Shown: in pieces, positions 35,892-46,215 of the stretch
Layout: each line of letters starts with the position of its first letter
Position numbering within the stretch: position 1 is the stretch's first letter
Source: Buxus sempervirens
Lineage: Eukaryota > Streptophyta > Magnoliopsida > Buxales > Buxaceae
Reading direction: 5' to 3'
Assembly: GCA_947561395.2 (NCBI GenBank)
Contig: OX387188.1
Coordinates: forward strand, 37,071,942-37,135,941
DNA: 64,000 nucleotides
The notes under the pieces: model-generated
Seen by the model: only the letters and a program-made list of their open reading frames with translations
Database searches by the model: none
Told to the model about the DNA's origin: nothing
Position numbers and translations under genes: made by a program

Positions 35892-36630
35892 GGGAGGTCT
35901 TCATCTGAAGGGGATCTATTACTTGTCCCAACTGCCCCCTTACCCTCCATTTTTGCCTTGTGACACAAAAGAACTTGTAAATACTGGGAAAGTTGACAAA
36001 AGGGTATGGAAGAAACAGTTAGGAATAGCTTCATCTCATCAACCCTAAGTGACAAATATGACCCTTGTGATGATTATGGACCCTGTGATCCTGTTTCCAA
36101 GTTATTTTTGCAGGGACCCATATCATTATAATTGGTTAGTGTGGAAGCAAGAGCTAATCAAGTAAATCCCAAATTGAGAAAGCAAAAGCCACTAACTTGT
36201 CCCATGATTCTGGTTTTGGGAAATGGAAAAGCACAAGATCAACTGGGATAATTTGGTCATATAATTACATATCTGGAGTACGTTAGTAAATTCAGCTCAA
36301 GGGACTGCATATTTGTCAATTTGTGAGAGGTCTATGTCGCCGACACAAAGACGGTTGGCCTGTTGTGCTCAAACCGAAGGTCAATCTCCCGCCATTTTTC
36401 TTATTTCATCACCAGAATCTGTTGCTTCAAGTCATGGGGAAAAAGATGAGAGAGAGAGAGCGAGAGAGAGATGAGAATATGATTAAAATTGCCTAACAAC
36501 CAGTAGGTGAGCCATCTACTTAATGTGATGAGTCCTCTCTTCTTCAAATATTCATGTATCCTCTGATACAATTCTGATCAGCTCTCTTCTTGATCTGTCA
36601 TTGAACTTGAGATCCTAGTTAAGTTCAGAC

Positions 36631-38659
36631 ATGGAATTCAACAACTATACAGAGTCAATTCACTGCGATATTACGAGATTAGAATCCCGTGATCATCGTC
36701 AACAGCATAGAAGTAGTTCACTAGCAGAATTAAGATTCATTGTCTCAGCTTTCTTCTTCATTACAATCTTTTCGCATGCAGGTATCTGGTTCAGGATCTC
36801 ATTCTTTTATTTTATGGTCTTCTTGCTTTGTTCGTTATAGCTTACATGGTTTTTCTTCTCTATTTTTAGCTGCTTATGATCCAGTGGATCCAAATGGAAA
36901 CATAACAATCAAATGGGATGTAATGTCTTGGACTGCAGATGGCTATGTGGTGAGTATCATTTGAGTCTGATATTTGCAAGACTTGATGACAAACCCATAT
37001 TTTGCATGCATTCAAAAGATCAATGGAAAAAAAAATCCAAGTCATTTAATAGATCTTAGTTTCTGTGTCATTGACAATGGTTTTTCTGCAATCATTTTCC
37101 AGGCTGCGGTGACAATGAACAACTTCCAAATGTACAGGCACATCATGAGCCCTGGCTGGACCTTAGGATGGACATGGGCTAAGAGGGAAGTGATATGGAC
37201 GATGGTTGGAGCCCAGACCACCGAGCAAGGAGACTGTTCTAAGTTCAAGGCAAACATACCTCACTGCTGCAAGAAAAACCCCACAGTGGTTGACTTGCTC
37301 CCTGGAGTTCCTTACAACCAACAATTCTCCAACTGCTGCAAGGCTGGTGTGTTAGCAGCATGGGGCCAAGATCCCACAGCTTCTGTCTCGGCCTTTCAAG
37401 TAACTGTTGGGCTCGCCGGTACATCAAACAAGACGGTGAAACTGCCTAAGAGCTTCACTTTACTTGGTCCTGGACCAGGGTACACCTGTGGCCCTGCAAA
37501 GATTGTGCCACCAACCAACTTCCTCACTTCCGACCGCAGGCGAAAAACTCAGGCACTGAGTAAGTTCTGTTCTCCAGAGTTTTAAGTCTTTAAGTTGGTT
37601 GAATCAAGTAGCTTTAAATGGGTTTGTCTGCTATTGCAGCTAGAACTGGACTCTTACTTAAGAGCTTCTTCTGAATAACTGTTGTTGAGGGTTCCTCTCT
37701 AACTCCATGTTTTGTCTGCAGTGACTTGGAATGTAACATGCACATATTCACAGTTTCTTGCTAGGAAGAACCCAAGCTGTTGTGTCTCATTCTCTTCCTT
37801 CTATAATAATACTATCATTCCTTGCCCCTCTTGTGCTTGCGGTTGCCAGAACAAGCATCATTGTGTCCAGTAAGTCTCCCAGACCAATTTCCCGGAGAAA
37901 TTTATCTCACATTTTCATCCTTTGTATAGTATCTAACACATATGTCTGTTAATGGTGATCCAGAAGCGATTCAAAGCTTCTGAGTGTTGTGGGAGTCAAC
38001 ACTCCGAGGAAGGATAATGCACCTTTGTTGCAGTGTACGCGCCATATGTGCCCAATCCGAGTGCATTGGCATGTGAAGCTCAATTACAAAGACTATTGGC
38101 GTGTGAAGGTCGCCATCACCAATTTCAACTACCGGTTCAACTACACGCAATGGACACTGGTTGTTCAGCATCCAAATCTCAACAATGTCACCCAACTCTT
38201 TAGCTTTGAATACAAGCCTCTTGTCCCTTATCAATCTATAAGTGAGTATAAACAAATTCAAATGCTTTTTCAGATGCTACCAGGCTTCAAATGCTTTGTG
38301 TACAGCTTTGTGTTCCCTAAAAGGAATAGTAAGAAGAGAGGTGGACTAACAGTTCAGCTATGATTAAATTTGCAGATGATACTGGAATGTTTTATGGCAG
38401 GAAATATTACAACGATCTGATAATGGAAGCTGGACCATTTGGAAATGTTCAGTCAGAGGTGCTCCTTCAAAAGGACAAGAACACATTCACTCTGAAGCAG
38501 GGATGGGCATTTCCTCGGAAGGTTTACTTCAATGGTGATGAGTGCATGCTACCCCCACCTGATACCTACCCATTTCTGCCCAATGCTGCCCATTCAAACT
38601 CATTTGCATTCTTGACAATGTTTGCATCCCTGCTTTTCCTACTGTTGGTCATTTGGTGA
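36631..38659 (+). CDS. COBL4: COBRA-like protein, COBL4/IRX6 type
   Basis: Six exons: 36631-36781 (ATG), 36870-36949, 37103-37559, 37722-37869, 37964-38241 and 38376-38659 (TGA), totalling 1398 bp and 465 residues. COBL4 proteins are GPI-anchored at the plasma membrane and help order cellulose in secondary walls. The order is hydrophobic signal (about 31-50), cellulose-binding-like domain beginning 'AYDPVDPNGNITIKWDVMSW', Cys-rich 'NPSCCVSFSSF' with 'CPSCACGCQN' (CCVS), the 'HMCPIRVHWHVK' module, and 'CMLPPPDTYPFLPN' before a hydrophobic C-terminal GPI signal. 'NDTGMFYG' and 'LLGPGPGYTCGPAKIVPP' favour COBL4 over COB/COBL1. The roughly 30-residue polar stretch before the signal is unusual; the real start could lie elsewhere. 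It converges on the COBL gene at 39.8-44.1 kb. Confidence 0.95.
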
Positions 38660-39816
38660 TCATTCTAAGAGAGACCAAAATATTATAAAAGAGGCAGTAT
38701 TCGGAAGCTTTCAAGGCAGAAAGAACAGAGTGGTTTAAAGCTAGCCTTCCCCGGCACAGACATAACTGGAGGACAGAAAAAATAGCTTCAAATGCTAAAT
38801 ACAAGAGATATGAAGGTATTTTTATTATAGCCATGTTTTTTGTATGATAAATGAGCTCATGAACATTGACTAATAGTCTAAACAACGCAAGTCATCAAAT
38901 TTTTTGAAAGGTTGCTCAGGGTTCATTGATGTAAACAAATTCATCTTCATTTTTTCTGAGAAAAACTAAATTAATGAACAACAAGTAGAAAGGTGATCTG
39001 GACCTCCAAACCCTCATATTTGATCCATAATCTGATGTAGCTCATCAATTAGTAAAGTTGTTCTTATCATACTTGAAATGGTCTTGTAGCCCCAGGCCTT
39101 TAAACCAGGTCATTTTTTTCTTCCTTGTACTCTAGCCTCCAGTCTGTGGGTTAGTGCAAAAATAGGATGTCATATTCAGGTTGGACTTGAACCTAGGTCT
39201 TAGTATATACATTTGACACTTTACCAGCCATATGGCTCGCATATTAAAACCAGACTATCCAAACAACAGTTCTGATGCTTGGTAAGACTGGACCCAAAGG
39301 GGTGACTCACTATACAGTTCAAGAAACTTTTCTACGCCTCATTCATATGCATCTATAAAGAAAATTCTAAAGAATACTTATTTTACAATTAATTCTGATT
39401 TTGTTATCTACATGAGCATTATTTGATGATTAACAGATACAAGAGTGGAGAGAAAAAATAAGGCAAGGAAAAAAAACTAGAATCAAAACCATATATAGGC
39501 CTTTCCTTGAGAATGGTTCTTATTACATTTGTAAGAACTTTTTGACGTGTTCGAAACAAGAATTAGAGTATATAAATAAAATACATTACAAGTGCTGAAA
39601 GTAAATAACAACAATGAATTAATCTCGTCAATAAATAAACCATAAATGGATTTTCTTGAAATGGACTTTAGAACATATGAATCCACTTACACAACCCAAA
39701 GACATGGTACCAACACATGCAGCACGCCTATCAGATAGCCATATAACTTCAAGTGATCTGGACCAGTTGGAAATTTTAGAATCACACAATTTACGGTTCT
39801 CCATTCATAAGACTCT
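38660..39816. other. Convergent intergenic region between two COBRA-like genes
   Basis: This stretch holds the 3' UTRs of two convergent genes. The only element I can support is a minus-strand SINE-like sequence at about 39114-39240; the remainder is AT-rich without features. Confidence 0.6.
39114..39240 (-). mobile_element. tRNA-derived SINE-like element
   Basis: On the minus strand a perfect polymerase III B box, GGTTCAAGTCC (plus-strand 39183-39193), follows an A-box-like TGGCTGGTAAAGT (39218-39230) at tRNA-like spacing, and the element ends in a short A run (T run at 39114-39119). Flanking AAACCAG-containing sequences may be a degraded target-site duplication. There is no cloverleaf 3' half, so it is not a tRNA gene. 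Confidence 0.65.
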
Positions 39817-42800
39817 TTAGGCATAAGCCAATAAGAATGCCATAGATGCCAAGAAAATCATGACTGATCGAAGAATAGAGATAATCGGTCGGTAACTGGA
39901 ATTTGGCAACCAAGGATATGCATCTGGAGGTGGCATGACACAGTTGTCACCATTGAAATAAATCCTTCGAGGGAATGCCCATCCTTTTTCAAAAGTGAAA
40001 GTTGCTTTGTCTTTTCGGAAAAGTAGCTCTGACTGTACATTACCAAGAGGACCGGCTTGCATGAGAAGATCATTATAGAACTTAACCCCCCATAGCATGG
40101 CAGTATCATCTGCAAAACCAAATACGTAAATTCTACCTTTTTTAAAAATGTTCTTATATGAAGTCTCAATTAAAGAAAAGCAATGCTGACTCTTTCTAGT
40201 GGACAATAGAGATAACCCTAGCAAAACCATACCAATCAAGATAATCCTAGCATCGAAACAAATAAACAGATTCATTTGGTTCTGGGATGAAGCTGGTAGG
40301 CTAATTAGGATTTTAAACTCCAAATCGGATCTCACAGATATCACGATGGATACTGAAAAGAGCAAATGTACCAAGAAGAGAAACCAAAAACTCAAGGTTG
40401 AACTTACTTATTGCTCCATAAGGTGTCAAAGACTTGTAATTGAAGCTGAAAGGCTGGGTGAGATTGTCAAAGTTCGGGTGTTGGACAACTAAATTCCATT
40501 GTGTATAGTTCATCCTGTAATTGAAATTCGTTATTGTGACCTTCACCCGCCAGTACTCTTTGTAGCTGAGCTTAACATGCCAGTGAACTCGGATTGGGCA
40601 CATATGGTTGGTACACTGGACAAGAGGTTTATAGCTATTTTTGCCCGGGCCTGCAATTGCTGATTCTAAATATGGCGAATCTCCACTGCAAAAAAGCATC
40701 AAAAAATAAATAGATAAACAAAACCAGATGTCAGCTCCAACAATGGGTCAAATGTGACAAGAAAGTTAAATACAAGTATAACAGTTGCCACAGAGAACGA
40801 AAAAGAGAGTGCTTACTCTACACAAGTCCCTGGCAGGGTTATGTTGTTTTGACAGCCACAGGTGCACGTTGGACAGGGTACTATTGTTTTGTTGTAGAAG
40901 GAGGAGAGTGAAACACAGCAAGTAGGAGTTTTCTGGGACAGAAATTGTGAATACGTGCAAGTAACATTCCATGTCACTGCCATGGTAAAGATAAGCAATA
41001 TCAAAACCCATTTCTTTTTGCTTGTTTTGTTTATTTATTAATTTAAGAACAGAAGAAAGTGACACAGAATTCTTTTCTCAGTATCTTTAACTTTTTTGTC
41101 CAGTCAAGCTTGTAATACAGAGGAAAACAGTTACCTAGCAGAGAAAAACAAATAGTATTTATGTATACTACAATGTTTAAAAGTATACAAAGAACACAAA
41201 GCATTTAATATGATTCATATTGGATTTCCATTTCATTCATGTACAAAAGCTAACTGAAAATTTTACTAATAAATGGATTTGGGTTACCCATACTTCTGTA
41301 AAGAGAATGACTGAAGAAAAGCAGTCCAACTAGTATCTTTCTAATTATTTCTTTCACATTTTAATAACTTTTATTTATTAGAAGTAAAAACCAACCAGCT
41401 TTGTGTCATAAATCAACAGCGGATGAATTGATTATAATAACAGAGCATTGGAATACATGCATTCATTTTATTATGGCCCCAATTCTCGGACATGTTTATA
41501 TACAACTTACATAATTAGAAAACAGCTTCTTGTATGAATTGGCTCTTACATGCTACATGTTAATCATCAATTTACGACATATCCATGGCATCAACCTAAA
41601 AATGTACACATCACATAAATGGTTTGCTCCTCTATCCGACAGAATGAAGTATATAAATTCTGCTATAGAACATTTGAGCAATTTACTTACTCAAAGCTTG
41701 AGTCACTCTCCTTTGATCAGGTGTTACAAATTTACTTGATCTTACAATCTTTGCAGGTCCACATGTATATCCAGGTCCCGGTGCTTTCAGTGTGAAGTTC
41801 TTTGGCACTCTGACAGTCTTGTTGGAGGTTCCTGCTGCACCCACACTAACCTGGAATGAGCTTAATGCATTCTCTGGATCCTGCACCCATGAGTTGATTA
41901 CTCCTCCTTTGCAACAATTTGCAATCTGCAGATTGTAAGGAGTTCCTGGCAATAAATCCACTACTGTTGGATCCTTTTTACAGCAATGTGGGACATTCCC
42001 TTTGTATTTTGAACAGTCCCCTTGATCTGTGGTTTGGCCTCCCATCATGCTCCAGATCACTTCCTTCTTTGCCCATGTCCATCCTAATGTCCACCCTGGT
42101 GCTTGAATATGACGATATTGCTGGAAATTGTAGATTGTCACAACAGCCTGTCCATTAAAAAAATGACAACATTTAGGCCTTCAAGCGAAGAAAGATCAGA
42201 TGGCATTAACAAAAAAAATTTGTTTCACATAATAATGCCAGGAAACCAAGCAAAATGATGTTATTGCTGGAGATATAATGATATCCATGACCTTCTCGCA
42301 AGCAAGTATTCTTTTTGTGAAACCAGAGTTTTGTAATGGAATAGTACACACATAGTCTATTAGAGCACCAATTAACCAAGTACACTGGTTGAGTTCAGGG
42401 TTTAGGCCAAAGAAATGGGGAAGTGAAAAATTAAATACCGTAAGGCCCTGAAGCTCTTTAATGGGTTCATCAAGAACTTCCATGGATAATGAAATATGTT
42501 GAGCACCCAGTCAAAGGTATAGGTGTGGTCACTTTGTAGGTTTCAGAAATTTGAGACAAACATTCAAAATTTCTTGAAACAAATTTAATTCATAATCAAA
42601 AAGGTAAACTTGAGCGGATTAATCCAAACCAATTGGCTCATGAGGAGAGAATGCAAAGGAGTACTCGGTGACATTGATCAAGTACTTGACGTACTTGTGA
42701 ACCAGCTCAAATAAAAGCTACAAGCCACAACCAAAAGATGTACTACAGAGAACAAGAGAGAGAAACATATCTGGATTTCCCATTGTCCTCTAGCATAAAT

Positions 42801-44066
42801 TAATACATAGATCCACTGATACTTACTACATAGCCATCTGGAGTCCAACTCATAATATCCCACTTGATTGTGATATTTCCATTTGGATCAAGAGCATCAT
42901 AAGCTTCTGCAGAAAACAAACAAGCAGAAAAAAAAAAAAGAAGAGAAAAAAAGATTGTCATTTCTACAGAACAGTAGGCAAAACCTAAAGAGAAGGAGTT
43001 CGCATGCCAATTTACAATGGCTTGTTATATTTATCTCTCTAAATGATGAGAGTCGAAAAATGTAGAACACTCATACAATTAACTACCATGTGGAAGGAAA
43101 GCACAATATTTTAAATTTAGCATTCTATAATATACTGATAAATGGATAGCTATAATCATGATTAGCAAATTCAAACTACAGAGAAAGAACCCAATTCTTC
43201 AATTCCAATAAACTAGTTGGAGATAAACTTTCTTTTTGACTGATCTACAAAATCTTTAAATACATGAAGAAAAAGAACTAAGATTCTGGATCGAAACCAC
43301 TTCCCATTACAAAACCAAGAAATTTCTTCCCTCGCACCCCACCCCACACACCCACCCACCCAAAAAGGAAAAGAAAAAAAAGAGAGAGAGAGAGAAAAAA
43401 AAAAGGTGAGATCTTGGCTAAAGCAAAGCTTATAAGAATTATAAGCAGAGTTATTTTTCTTCTTTTCTTAATTTCTCTAGCTGATAAATGACCCAGAGCC
43501 TGCTTATTCCTGGTCTTATTTGTTTCTTCAATTTAAAGCAACCAAATACGTATTTATCGAACCGCAGATAGAACTCTAATTTTCAAGAATTTTCATCTTT
43601 GACATCCTCCATTTGAAGACATCTTAAAATCTACCAAAAAAAAAAAAATGGCACGAGATAAAATCAGGATTTCAACAAGAAATTAGTAGTATAACGTGAA
43701 ACAGAGATCATAACGAGTTAAAAAAAAAAAACGAAAGCTTTTGAATCATTAGAAACTCATTTCGTCTTTTATCGATTTCCTGAAAAGAAATATGCCAGAT
43801 CTCCCAAATATTGCCTAAACGACCTCCCGTCGTTCATCCACCTACCAAAAAGCCAAATCCATGAAAAGCGCGAAAGTCTCCCCGTGTCCGATCAAACACA
43901 AGTGAAATCAACCTCCAAAACTCAAAATTGTGAGAATGTAAGAACAAAAAGAACCAAGACGGCAAAAAGATCTCGAGTACTGACCTGTTGAAGGAAAATT
44001 AGAGCAGTAAAGCAAACACACAAGGCAAATGGTGAAGCTGGTGAGCTTGGAGCTGGATCCGGCCAT
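39817..44066 (-). CDS. COBRA-like protein, COB/COBL1 type (intact copy)
   Basis: Six minus-strand exons: 43985-44066 (ATG), 42827-42906, 41691-42147, 40817-40976, 40408-40685 and 39817-40109 (TAA), totalling 1350 bp and 449 residues, near the 456 of Arabidopsis COBRA. COB-type proteins are GPI-anchored and guide oriented cellulose deposition in expanding cells. It has a signal peptide (about 1-27), 'EAYDALDPNGNITIKWDIMS', 'GPGPGYTCGPAKIV', the CCVS motif in 'TPTCCVSLSSF', 'NHMCPIRVHWHVKLSYKEYW', 'NDTAMLWGVKFYND' and 'CVMPPPDAYPWLPN' leading to a hydrophobic GPI signal. Exon sizes of 80, 457 and 278 equal those of COBL4 here. It is the complete partner of the truncated copy at 46.2-49.8 kb. 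The COB versus COBL1/2 subgroup is not resolved. Confidence 0.95.
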
Positions 44067-45845
44067 GAGTGAGAAAATATAACCCAGGTCTTCTTGCAGA
44101 TTCAATCCTTTCTTCTCCTTCGCAGCACAAGACCTGCAACGAGGATGGAGAGATGAAAGATGTTGTGATGACGAGCTTAAGAGCTAGCTAGAGATCTTGA
44201 GAACACTCTTAACTACAACAGCCCAAGAGTTCTCCAACTCCACTTAATTTTTTTTAAGCTCAGAAATGACATAAAATGACAGAAATGCCCACTTATTTGC
44301 CAACTCTTATTTGGTATTTAGCTAAGAACCAGAAATGACAGCATTGTCCGTTGAGGCAGTGAAAGCTCTATTCCGGCTACCCGACTTCTCCACTTGTATT
44401 AATTAAGGACTTGTACTAAGGGACAACCATAAAGTATTTATAAATTGTATGCTAAACTTTGCTTTTGAATTTCATTTTCATAAGCAATGAGCAAGATTAG
44501 CCCAAAAGAAAAAAAGAGTGAGTTGTGTGAGAAGAGGGTTAAATCTTCGTCGGAAAGAGTGGTTCATATTCTGGGTCCGAAGGAGAGGGACGTTGCCAAA
44601 TCACTTAAATTTTTTGTGCTTTCTTCTTATATTTTTTGATTTTGCTGTTCAGTTGCACAATTTACAACAATCTTACATATATTTATCTTCGTTGGAAAAA
44701 ATGGTTCATATTTTGGGTCCAAAGAAAAACAATGAGTGTTTTAGCTCCTTTTCCACTTTGTCCGTCCATTCAAACAAATATAAATGCAAGGTTATTGATT
44801 TTCACCCCTCTATTGATTCAGGATTAATCACGATAGAAAAAAAAACAATTCTTAAATAGCTACAATTATTTTGGTTTAAAAAAAATTTTTTTGGTTTAAT
44901 TGAATAGATTATTAACCAATGATCGAGTCTAAAGAATTGGTTTGGTTTAAGCTTGTACTAAATCTATTAATTAAAGCACATAAAAAATTTATTTGTAGTG
45001 CGATCCAACAAAGACAGAGAGAGAATCAAAGAGTTATCGTGGAGTTTCGTAAATCATGGACCTTTTACACCCCGCTTTTAGTGAATCATGGAGTTTAGTA
45101 ATGAAGGTTTTGTTTGGTTCTTTTTGGAATTTGGAAACTGACGCGATGGAGGGTATTTTCGTAATCAGGGAAAGAAATAATCAAATTAAATAAGATGTTA
45201 AAGGCTGACAATTGACATAGTCTTTTGTGGGCCCTCTTTTTTTCGTCACCCATGTCGGTGGAGACACGAGAAGGCGATGTGTAATGTTTACGACATGAGG
45301 CTTCGATCCCAGACTTTTATGGTAGCTGTCTATCCACCGTCATTCACACGTGTGGTCTCCTCGATGGATAATCCAACGGATCTCATATAAGTTCTATTGT
45401 CCCAATTCCCAAACGCTAGATTGTTCTTAAATGTTCTACTTGTTAATGAGTTAGCTGTGTATGAAAGTCGGAATACTTAGTGGCTTTTTAATATTCTACA
45501 AAGGCACCAACTAACCTCTTGATTTGGACTGTTTGTCACATTCTTATGGATGACAGTCTAAACTTTAATGGGGTTTGCTAAATCATTGTTCTGAAATTTG
45601 TACTTCTAGTTCCTTACCAAATTATAAAGAAAAAATTTGTAATGCTGTGTCTACCCTTTGTGTTTGGGGTTTTGCTTCCATTAGAAGAATGAGTCAATAG
45701 AAGCCAAAACTTCTTGAGCTGGGATTTGCCAACTGGATCCCCCCAAGTTTTGCATTTCTGGGCATGGGTTTCTCTGTGTTTTTCTGACCATCCAAAGCCA
45801 TTCAACATCATTAGCAGTTATGAGATAAAATAATCTCCGGTCTTG
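44067..45845. other. Duplicated COBL promoter region
   Basis: This is the upstream region of the intact COB-type gene. Words such as GGAGGGTATTTT, GTAAT and AAAGAAATAAT near 45146-45185 recur in the same order at about 50468-50500, upstream of the truncated copy, showing that promoter DNA was part of the tandem duplication. Apart from that no gene or element with clear ends is seen. Confidence 0.6.
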
Positions 45846-46215
45846 ATCTTTATTACTACCCCATGTTAGAAACATGGGTTACAATCTTGATACATCAAAC
45901 AGGAAAGACTAACAGAGATTCCCAACTACCCAACAAGAAGAAGAAGAGATTTGCCAAATGAAACTAGCCTTTGGATCTCAATTCTCCAAATCTACAGTTT
46001 TTACCTTTATTACCAACGCATATCAGAAACACGGGCTACAGTCTTATATATCTAAGAGGAAAGACAAACAGAGATTCCCAACCCCCCAACAAGAATAAAA
46101 AGCAAGAAGAAGAGATTTCCCAAATGAAGCTAGTCTTTCGAACTCCATTCTGCCAATATCCTACTCAGCTCCTCATAAACTACAACCATTATTGAATTTC
46201 AATTCCGCCAATCTC
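45846..46215 (-). pseudogene. Degenerate tandem copies of the CHMP1 3' end
   Basis: Three pieces resemble the end of the CHMP1 gene at 50779 and its 3' flank, in the same orientation. One spans about 45846-46005, a second about 46006-46190, and a short third abuts 46216. Shared minus-strand words include GGAGATTGGC, AGTTGAAG-like and AAAGGCTAGTTTCATTTGG, and the flanking AACAGAGATTCCCAAC, corresponding to the CHMP1 C-terminus '[11 protein letters not shown]' plus its stop. The first two pieces also share a non-CHMP1 segment (AACATGGG/AACACGGG then GGAAAGAC), so they are about 165-bp tandem units. They encode nothing intact and mark the edge of the tandem duplication. Confidence 0.82.

Larger units (their letters stand above)
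33489..36630. other. Intergenic DNA with local duplications
   Basis: After the RRM gene's 3' UTR, no gene is supported for about 3 kb. A 94-codon open frame at 34412-34696 matches nothing I recognise. The region contains the 46-bp direct repeat at 35.05/35.17 kb, several AATTGATGCTG repeats at about 35275-35345, a tiny T-run insertion at 35.86 kb and a GA microsatellite at 36447-36470 in the probable COBL4 promoter. Confidence 0.5.

Noticed and set aside
39130..39240. tRNA gene on the minus strand
   Set aside because: A perfect B box is present but no cloverleaf can be drawn and the 3' part is not tRNA-like; a SINE is more likely.
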